From positions 3,534,001 through 3,598,000 of the forward strand of contig NC_013216.1 in NCBI RefSeq assembly GCF_000024205.1: DNA of 64,000 nt, read 5' to 3'. This DNA comes from Desulfofarcimen acetoxidans DSM 771. Lineage in GTDB: Bacteria; Bacillota; Desulfotomaculia; Desulfotomaculales; Desulfofarciminaceae. The notes beneath the pieces were generated by a model. That model was not told the origin of the DNA. It did no database searches and was given only the letters and a program-made list of their open reading frames with translations. The stretch's first letter is position 1; every line of letters begins with the position of its first letter. A program made the translations under genes and the position numbers. This document shows positions 58,495 through 64,000 of this stretch, in pieces.

Positions 58495-58884
58495 TTTGAG
58501 TTTACCGAGATGCTGAAAAACGGGCAGTATGTGAAGCGATGCAAGCTCTGTGGGCGGTATTTCGTGCTGGCCGATAAGCGCAAACGGGATTTCTGCGACA
58601 GACCATACAAGGGGAAGCGGACTTGCAAACAGGTAGGGGCAAAGCTGTTCTTCGAAAAAGGGATCGAGGTCGACACATTTCTACAGCGATATCTCACGGA
58701 GTACAATAAGGTTTACTCCCGCCGGTACCGGGCGGCGGGAAAGTACGCCGAGGAGCACAGCGGCAAGGATTTAACCGAGGAACAATTCAAGGCTTGGTCT
58801 GCCGCCGCCCGTCAGGCCCGGCGGGATTATGCGGAGGGCAATATTTCCGGCGATGAAATGCTGGCGAAAGTGCGATTGGATTGA
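58494..58884 (+). pseudogene. 3' fragment of a DUF6076-type gene
   Basis: About 130 aa: FTEMLKNGQYVKRCKLCGRY then FVLADKRKRDFCDRPYKGKR then TCKQ, with the Cys pairs CKLC and C..P...K.TC, and a charged helical end (SAAARQARRDYAEGNISGDE). This looks like the C-terminal part of DUF6076 proteins. The preceding 110 bp in this frame match nothing and overlap the neighbouring fragment, so the 5' end is lost. It is GC-rich compared with its surroundings, a sign of transfer. Confidence 0.6.
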
Positions 58885-58903
58885 AGACGAAAGGAGATAA
58901 GTG

Positions 58904-58912
58904 ATGAAACAA
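58904..58912 (+). pseudogene. First three codons of the response-regulator gene, cut by the IS200/IS605 element
   Basis: ATG AAA CAA follows AAAGGAG. The rest of the gene resumes in the same frame at 60664 after the element. See the response-regulator entry. Confidence 0.65.
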
Positions 58913-58992
58913 TTGACATTCTCCCCATGGCTAAAGCAAGGGGATTCCGAGGTCGAACCCCGAGGGCAGTACAATCACCTCTAAGCAGTCGC

Positions 58993-60315
58993 TTACGCCG
59001 CTGCCTTACTTTTCTTTTTCTGGACTACCAGTGGTTTCTTACGGGGTGTATTTAGAACCTGCACCCGGTAGGGATTTAAGAATATATCCTTATCCAGGAC
59101 GGAAAAATCCCCATCCGACCGGTACTTGCGGATGATATTCGCTGCACCGTTGATGTCGGCATGAATAACACAACCGTTTTTTGTTCGATACAACCCCCGC
59201 TTAATCCGTCTACCGCTGAAGGTATATTCATTTTTGTTCGCGGAATCGTACTCCGGCAAAAAATCCTTATCAAGGAAGCTGGCTTTACTGGTGTAGCTCT
59301 CCTCTACCTCAATATAGGTGATACCGTACTTATCACAGAGATTTTTCAGAATACGCCGGAACTTCCAGAGGGGGATTTGCACAAAGTTCTGGTTGTTAAC
59401 ATGGCCAATGTTGACTCCCTGCTTTTGTTCCTTATTTACACCTACTACCACGGTGCCAATCTCCAAGGAGATACTGAATTCCACAATATGTTTGGCAGCT
59501 TTCCGCAAGTAGTCGGTGATAAAATTTTCCCGGGATACGGCAAGGGCAGCCAGCTTGTGGGTTTCACTCTTAATGTTGTGCAGATCTTTAATAGACTGCA
59601 GCCTGGCTCTTTCTTTGTTATACCACTGGTTGGCGGCCTTGAGTTGCTTGCCGTCAATTAATAAGACATGCCCAGTGGTGGATGCACAGGCAGCCAGGTT
59701 ATCTACACCCAGATCTATACCCAGGATGCGATTGCTATCCAGGGAAGGCAGCACTACTGGCTTGTCACGGTAGATATACTCCACTTCAAAGAAGTGGGCC
59801 TTATGAGCCGGATTGATGCGTACCTCCCGAATACTGGTTTTATCTAATCGCTCGGGAAACGGAAACCGGATGTCCTTGGCCTCCGGGTGGTCTTTTTTGA
59901 ATACGTTTGATAACGGCAGCTGCAGGTACCCGGCATTTATGGTTATTGCGTTGGTTGACAGTACCAGTTGAAAGTAGCCGTCTTTTTTCAGGTAGCGTGG
60001 GATACGGACTTTCTCTGCCGGGTACTGGCCTTTAGCTGCTAACCTTTTCAATCCGAGAAAGCTTTTGAAACTTTGGGTAGCTACCCGGATGATCTGCTGG
60101 GAAACACCGGCCTGCAGCATCTTAAAGTTTTCGTTGGTTTTGCACAGGGCACAGTTTTTGGCGTAGCTTAGAAGCTTGCCGGTGACAAAGTAGTGCTGCC
60201 GTATGTTGTACAATGCCACATTGTACAGGTTTTTGGCATACCGGCAGAGGTTTTGCAGTAGAGCATATTGCTCTTTAGTTAGATGTTTAATACGGTTCTT
60301 TTGGGTTGCAAACAT
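58993..60315 (-). CDS. tnpB: TnpB, IS605-type RNA-guided nuclease
   Basis: 440 aa, normal length. RuvC-type active site: D201 in LGIDLGVDNLAAC, E339 in VEESYTSKASF and D387 in HADINGAANII, all in place. The N-terminal half has the usual helical and beta modules (ATQKNRIKHLTKEQYALL). The zinc knuckle (two CxxC pairs) seen in many TnpB proteins is missing between residues 345 and 385; instead the chain reads FSGRRIKRGLYRT, as in one known TnpB subgroup. It should cleave DNA next to a target-adjacent motif using an omega-RNA from the right end. Confidence 0.95.
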   Translation of the reverse strand: MFATQKNRIKHLTKEQYALLQNLCRYAKNLYNVALYNIRQHYFVTGKLLSYAKNCALCKTNENFKMLQAGVSQQIIRVATQSFKSFLGLKRLAAKGQYPAEKVRIPRYLKKDGYFQLVLSTNAITINAGYLQLPLSNVFKKDHPEAKDIRFPFPERLDKTSIREVRINPAHKAHFFEVEYIYRDKPVVLPSLDSNRILGIDLGVDNLAACASTTGHVLLIDGKQLKAANQWYNKERARLQSIKDLHNIKSETHKLAALAVSRENFITDYLRKAAKHIVEFSISLEIGTVVVGVNKEQKQGVNIGHVNNQNFVQIPLWKFRRILKNLCDKYGITYIEVEESYTSKASFLDKDFLPEYDSANKNEYTFSGRRIKRGLYRTKNGCVIHADINGAANIIRKYRSDGDFSVLDKDIFLNPYRVQVLNTPRKKPLVVQKKKSKAAA

Positions 60316-60352
60316 TTGGTTTCACCTCCCCTCTATGTAGAGATTTAGTGTC

Positions 60353-60556
60353 TTATACTTTCTTTTGGTTCTCAATGTACTGTTTAATAATTTCTAACTC
60401 CAGGATTTCTGATTGATGTTCGCTGCAAATCTGATATATCAACTCCTTTAGTCGAACATCTACACCTTGGGTTAGCACTTCACGACGATATTTAGGACAC
60501 CATACTACATGATATTTGCATGAGTACACTACATTGTTGTTGGATTTATATTCCAT
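60353..60556 (-). pseudogene. tnpA: Internally deleted TnpA (IS200-type Y1 transposase)
   Basis: 67 codons from ATG 60556. The N-terminal part (MEYKSNNNVVYSCKYHVVWC then PKYRREVLTQGVDVRLKELI) is typical of IS200/IS605 TnpA, and the last residues IIKQYIENQKKV carry the catalytic-Tyr helix. Everything between, including the HUH metal motif (HVHLL) and dimer core, is missing: about 60-70 residues. The frame is kept, so it looks like a clean in-frame deletion and the protein cannot be active. Confidence 0.85.
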
Positions 60557-60663
60557 GATATTATTATACAACATAAAGTTATATAACTAAATAGCAAGAT
60601 TGCATAATTATCGGGCTTCGCCCGATGGCCCTTATATCCCCATGGCTAAAGCCAGGGGCTTTA

Positions 60664-61095
60664 CGGGCCGTCCCGGTAATCATTGTCGAAGATGATCACA
60701 ATCTGAACCAAGGTTTGTGCCTTGCTTTAAAAGATCAGGACCTTCAGATTGTTCCGTGTTTTGATTTAAAATCCGCCCGTGAACAGCTTGCTGATAGCGC
60801 GGCGGATTTGGTTTTGCTCGATATCAATCTTCCCGATGGCAACGGGTTGGAGTTGCTTCACAAAATTAAAACCGGGAGTGAACCTATTCCGGTGATTCTT
60901 TTAACTGCCAATGATACCGAGATGGACGTGGTCATGGGTTTGGAGCACGGTGCGGACGATTATATCACAAAGCCTTTTAGCCTGACGATCCTGCGCGCGC
61001 GAGTAAAGGCCCAGCTGCGCCGTGACTTGGCCCGTGTGTCCAAACCGTCTGTCATTGACGAGAAATATCTGGCCTGTCTTCGTGAGCAGGTGTAG
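60664..61095 (+). pseudogene. Response-regulator receiver domain, split by the IS element and truncated
   Basis: Reads VPVIIVEDDHNLNQGLCLAL with the acidic pair in VEDD, phospho-acceptor D in LVLLDINLPDG and the conserved Lys in YITKPFSL. This is an OmpR/VanR-type receiver of about 125 aa. The DNA-binding domain that should follow is absent; the frame ends at TAG 61095. Joined to the ATG AAA CAA at 58904-58912 it starts MKQRAVPVIIVEDD. GC content is higher than in the neighbours. Confidence 0.75.
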
Positions 61096-61124
61096 ACAGC
61101 CTTCCAAGAGAGGGTAACGTCACT

Positions 61125-61331
61125 TTGGGTAAATTCCGCACGCTCGTCGAGGAAGTATCCCAAAAATATGCGGGTATCGAATTTGTTTATGGCAAAGAAA
61201 AGCGGAAATCGGCGGAACAGCGCGAACTGGAGAAACTTCAGGAATGGCTTATCCGATGGGAAGGTTATGAAAAACAGCTGGTCATCATGGGAAAAGGCCG
61301 CAACAGTTATTCGCGGACAGACCAGGTTTAA
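61125..61331 (+). pseudogene. IS1182-type transposase internal fragment
   Basis: GKFRTLVEEVSQKYAGIEFV then YGKEKRKSAEQRELEKLQEW then LIRWEGYEKQLVIMGKGRNS and YSRTDQV. The NSYSRTD (normally NSYSKTDPDATF) is the characteristic site of IS1182-family DDE transposases. It is cut off both upstream (after the truncated regulator) and right after TD. Confidence 0.6.
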
Positions 61332-61839
61332 CCGTCAAATATTTATCCAAAGCTAATCCCAGTCTAGACCATCCAAGCTCTTTAACTTGCTTTAAAGGCC
61401 AACCTGCCTCACGCAAATCCTTAACTAACTCTATTAAGGCGGCCTTATCTTCAGAGTTAACAATTCCTTTGGTAATCAATATTCGCTTAGCCGACGGGAT
61501 ATAGTTTTGTTGAAGACGAAAAGATAATTCACCCAATTTAGAACCAACTTGTGATGGTGTTCCACTAGTAAGTCCAACCATTAGCTCAGCAGTTTGAGAC
61601 CATTGTTTTGCCTCAAGAATCTGTCCGTAAACAATTGTTTTGAAAGCAGGATCCTCCCAGTTAATTTTTGGATCACTTATTATTCCTACCAGTGCGTTTA
61701 ATCCACCTATAGTTAAATTTGAGAATGATGTTAGCCTATCAAGTGCAATATCCTCCCTATTCTTAATTTGAAGACATAACCAAATACCAGATACCATGGT
61801 AATTATAAGTAGCATCAATGATATAATTTTTGTTCTCAT
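61285..61839 (-). CDS. Membrane-anchored hypothetical protein, 3' end replaced
   Basis: 184 codons. N-terminal membrane segment (residues 5-24, KIISLMLLIITMVSGIWLCL), then a helical extracytoplasmic part (LGELSFRLQQNYIPSAKRIL). The last about 16 codons (TVKPGLSANNCCGLFP) run antisense into the IS1182-type fragment, so the natural C-terminus is lost near 61333. ATG 61839 is 4 bases after the stop of the 53-aa gene upstream; the two form an operon. No family is recognised. Confidence 0.5.
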   Translation of the reverse strand: MRTKIISLMLLIITMVSGIWLCLQIKNREDIALDRLTSFSNLTIGGLNALVGIISDPKINWEDPAFKTIVYGQILEAKQWSQTAELMVGLTSGTPSQVGSKLGELSFRLQQNYIPSAKRILITKGIVNSEDKAALIELVKDLREAGWPLKQVKELGWSRLGLALDKYLTVKPGLSANNCCGLFP

Positions 61840-61843
61840 TTTG

Positions 61844-62005
61844 TTATGCCTTTCTGAATCTATTTCTTCTTATTAGCCCCCATAAATCCTGAAGTATGTT
61901 ATATATGCCTATACAATTACCCACATAGCTTGCTGCTTTCATCAAAATTCCGATTAATATTATGTTCATAAAAAAGAATACGATGGTCTTAAGTATGCTA
62001 TCCAT
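61844..62005 (-). CDS. 53-aa small membrane protein
   Basis: ATG 62005 after AAGGAGC, stop at 61844. The peptide reads MDSILKTIVFFFMNIILIGI then LMKAASYVGNCIGIYNILQD then LWGLIRRNRFRKA: one long hydrophobic segment and a basic tail. No family is recognised. Good ribosome site and close coupling to the next gene suggest it is translated. Confidence 0.55.
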   Translation of the reverse strand: MDSILKTIVFFFMNIILIGILMKAASYVGNCIGIYNILQDLWGLIRRNRFRKA

Positions 62006-62089
62006 AATACGCTCCTTTACTTCAAACTATTTTTACAGGAAAATATCCTTTTTAAGGTTACTGTGCAAATATTCTATAGACTGAGCCTA

Positions 62090-62208
62090 AGAGAGTGTTT
62101 CAAAAATCATAATTTTAAAAATTAACCACTATATATAGTTAAAATTAGAAGTATAAATAGTAGATATGGAAATCAAGAGATAAAAAATCTATTTTTGAAA
62201 CGGTCTCT
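62090..62208. mobile_element. MITE-like element with ~18-bp inverted ends
   Basis: AGAGAGTGTTTCAAAAAT (62090-62107) and ATTTTTGAAACGGTCTCT (62191-62208) bound 119 bp of AT-rich sequence without an ORF. The outer ends are imperfect. Short, non-coding and with inverted ends, it is a typical non-autonomous IS derivative. Confidence 0.6.
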
Positions 62209-62297
62209 AGAGGCAGACTCTAATCCTAGTCTTGCTTAGAATAGATGATATAAATTATATTTTTGTTTCTATGTATTGAAAATAGAGTCACCTAATA

Positions 62298-62501
62298 CTA
62301 AAGTAATTTATTATGGCGGTAAAAAATATATATTGGTATAATCAAAGGGCAGAAAAACATCCATGCTAAAGTAGCAGGTATCGACAATTTAGTAATTTTT
62401 CGATCTGTCCATATAAACCATGCTGCAAATATTCCTATTCCAAAATACATTATTAAAGAAATCATTTCAGTTAAATTGCTAATGAAATTGATTACATTCA
62501 T
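62298..62501 (-). CDS. 67-aa membrane protein
   Basis: Two membrane segments (about residues 13-31 and 40-60), start MNVINFISNLTEMISLIMYF, end IFYRHNKLL. Ribosome site AAGGAG. Duplicated 180-bp block upstream, shared with the gene at 56217. No recognised family. Confidence 0.5.
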   Translation of the reverse strand: MNVINFISNLTEMISLIMYFGIGIFAAWFIWTDRKITKLSIPATLAWMFFCPLIIPIYIFYRHNKLL

Positions 62502-62535
62502 AAAATAAAATTACTCCTTAAAAGGTTTTTATGCT

Positions 62536-62722
62536 CATTTATTATCTAATGTTCATTATAACCTTGCTTTTCCGCTGTTGCAATAAATTAACATGATTTG
62601 CAACAAAAATATTTTACCGAAAGAGTAAACCTTTTCACCAAAAATAAACAACAAGGCCGCCAGCCAAAGGACCAGTTGACAAACTATGCTTCTATACAAA
62701 AAAGGGGATTGAGAACCCAGCG
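62536..62722. repeat. Duplicated ~180-bp upstream block, copy 2 (with truncated MITE left end)
   Basis: Matches 56968-57150. It contains AGTTGACAAACTATG, corresponding to the left terminal repeat of the MITE at 57099, but the right end is absent; the match stops near GAGAACCCAGCG. Confidence 0.7.
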
Positions 62723-62754
62723 AGCCTTTTGTTTTCTCCCCATATAAACTGGTT

Positions 62755-63135
62755 TCAAACCGCTTCCCTGTAATAATTCTCCGATAAATTCATAAATGGC
62801 GTATTCCATACAATATCTACATCCAGCTTCGGCCTATTGTACTCACCGATTTCATCTGTTTCCCTTATGACTATATTATCAATCAGCAAGCTAATATTCG
62901 TATTTGTAAGGGCTTTCTTATGAATAATTTCTTTCAGTACATCTATACTTTTAATAATATTTTCCTTCTCATATTCGTTCGACTCCTCAAGCTTCTCCAA
63001 TTCGGAAAGCTATTCTTCAAATTTGGCCAGTTCCCTATTTGCATCGCCTGATAGCTCCAGGAACAATTTCTCATTGATAAAGCCCTGGGCCAACTGCTTT
63101 GAGTATCCCTTAATTTCTTCTTCCTCTTTATGTTA
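62755..63135 (-). pseudogene. C-terminal relic of a large serine recombinase
   Basis: The last 81 codons (MEKLEESNEYEKENIIKSID then VLKEIIHKKALTNTNISLLI then DNIVIRET) resemble the end of TnpX/Tn4451-type serine recombinases. Upstream the frame continues as EEEEIKGYSKQLAQGFINEK then LFLELSGDANRELAKFEE but is broken by a TAG before LSELEK. The catalytic N-terminal domain is absent. Non-functional. Confidence 0.6.
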
Positions 63136-63246
63136 CCTTTGGCATAGCATTCCCGTAATGGTTGTAAATGAAGTTGAATAAATAAAAAATTCCTGGTATA
63201 AAAGAAGGTGCCAACCAAATCTCAAATACCAGGAGGTAAAACCGAT

Positions 63247-64000
63247 ATGAAAAAACTTGTGATAGACCCTAAATACCTTGTAGTAGGCATCGACATTACC
63301 AAATCAATACATTGGGTGCAGTGCATAGATCCATTTGGTAATAAGTTGGGTAAACCTTTTGCCTTTCAGAATAACAGAGAAGGTTTCAAAAATCTAGTAC
63401 TAAGGATTAATGAGTGTTCAAAAAATCATGGTTTTGAGAAAGTGGTATTCGGTATGGAACCTACAGACCACTACGGAAAGGCACTTGTTGAATATCTGGT
63501 AGACCTGGAACATACTTTTGTTCTTGTTAATCCTATGCACGTCAAAAAAAGCAAGGAGTTTAACGATAACAGTCCCAGTAAAAATGACCGCAAAGATGCA
63601 TATACAATTGGAATGCTAACCGAAGTTTCGATTTTCCAGCTCAAAAATAGCAAAAAAATAAAATTCTGATCTCGTATTTACTGGGCTCAAAGGTTCAAAA
63701 ATGGCCAAAAATGCAAAAGTAGTGACCCAAATAAATTTCCATGGAATCTAATTCCATTTACTAGATATCATTACTTTGATAGACTTTATATGGGAAAAAT
63801 ATGTGCATTTCATGGAGATATTCTACTAAATATAACCATAATTCAAAAGGACTGGTTTAGCAGAGTATCTACAAAGCATTCCCGGAGTGGGAGAAATCAC
63901 AGGAGCAATGTTTCTAGCAGAAATCGGTGATCCAACAAATTATCATAACTGGTGTGAAATTCAAAAACTGGCCGGCCTAAATATTCGGGAAAATGATTCT
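63247..64000 (+). pseudogene. Degenerate IS110-family transposase, continuing past the window
   Basis: ATG 63247 after AGGAGG. The N-terminal DEDD domain is readable: VVGIDITKSIHWVQCIDPFG, then MEPTDHYG and NDRKDAYTIGMLTE, ending prematurely at about 63669. After about 180 bp of uninterpretable sequence the C-terminal part resumes at about 63850: QSIPGVGEITGAMFLAEIGD, then NYHNWCEIQKLAGLNIRE. A broken copy. Confidence 0.8.

Larger units (their letters stand above)
58913..60663 (-). mobile_element. IS200/IS605-type element (tnpB intact, tnpA internally deleted)
   Basis: Both ends carry the typical subterminal palindrome: CCCCATGGCTAAAGC at the right end (58924-58938, followed by AAGGGG) and at the left end (60638-60652, followed by CAGGGG). 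The minus-strand right end finishes GGGGAGAATGTCAA. There are no inverted repeats or target duplication, as expected. Ends are placed to within about three bases. The element interrupts a response-regulator gene. Confidence 0.85.

Noticed and set aside
60625-61095. An intact response-regulator gene starting at ATG 60625 inside the IS left end
   Set aside because: No ribosome site there, and the first 13 codons are IS-end sequence; the native start is at 58904.

Overview
The window reads as a chromosomal segment of an endospore-forming, anaerobic Firmicute. The closest overall picture is the Peptococcaceae (Desulfotomaculum/Pelotomaculum-like); this is inferred from gene content and was not tested by any search. 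Sporulation and germination genes (spoIVFA/spoIVFB, lonB, sigI/rsgI, a SleB-type hydrolase, a GerAB-type permease) support a spore former. A large HdrA-like flavoprotein and the fdhD/moeA genes point to anaerobic redox metabolism. A decayed catalase gene fits loss of an oxygen defence.

Layout. 1-10.9 kb (all minus strand) is the conserved cell-shape and division cluster: DUF4321-maf-radC-mreB-mreC-mreD-PBP2-minC-minD-minE-rodA-(SipL/CarboxypepD-like protein)-spoIVFA-spoIVFB. MinC is short and seems to lack its N-terminal domain, and the minE stop codon lies inside a perfect 46-bp palindrome. 11-20 kb holds a RidA-like protein, a cation exchanger, folC, a frameshifted catalase relic, a 47-aa cysteine-containing mini-gene, valS with a structured leader, a small membrane protein and an orphan substrate-binding protein. 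20-29 kb is the protein quality-control cluster tig-clpX-lonB-lon-engB; clpP is absent from its usual place between tig and clpX. 29-43 kb contains a cortex hydrolase, adenine deaminase, sigI-rsgI, a secreted beta-propeller protein, ogt, cysK, a GerAB permease, and a chemoreceptor under a cyclic-di-GMP riboswitch. 43-56 kb holds an O-antigen-ligase-like protein, groES-groEL with a CIRCE operator, fdhD, moeA with a TDT transporter, hemZ and the fused HdrA-like protein.

From about 56.0 kb to the end the character changes to accessory DNA. It starts next to a tRNA 3'-end fragment and contains a MITE-like element, a candidate type I toxin-antitoxin locus (28-aa hydrophobic peptide, convergent small RNA, promoters duplicated as inverted repeats) and an AbrB-like/RelE-like type II pair. 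It also contains gene fragments joined at rearrangement points and an IS200/IS605 element whose TnpB looks intact but whose TnpA has an internal deletion. That element sits after the third codon of a response-regulator gene. Beyond it are relics of IS1182-like, serine-recombinase and IS110 elements.

Dispersed structures: a ~50-bp double-hairpin repeat occurs three times with a fourth half-copy (20.1, 20.9, 29.1, 48.3 kb). Two 30-bp direct repeats 35 bp apart lie at 34.6 kb. A ~170-bp duplicated block occurs at 42.6 and 44.8 kb, and a ~180-bp block at 57.0 and 62.5 kb. The strongest candidate for an undescribed system is the type I toxin-antitoxin-like locus at 57.27-57.69 kb. The most instructive event is the IS605 insertion that splits the response regulator.
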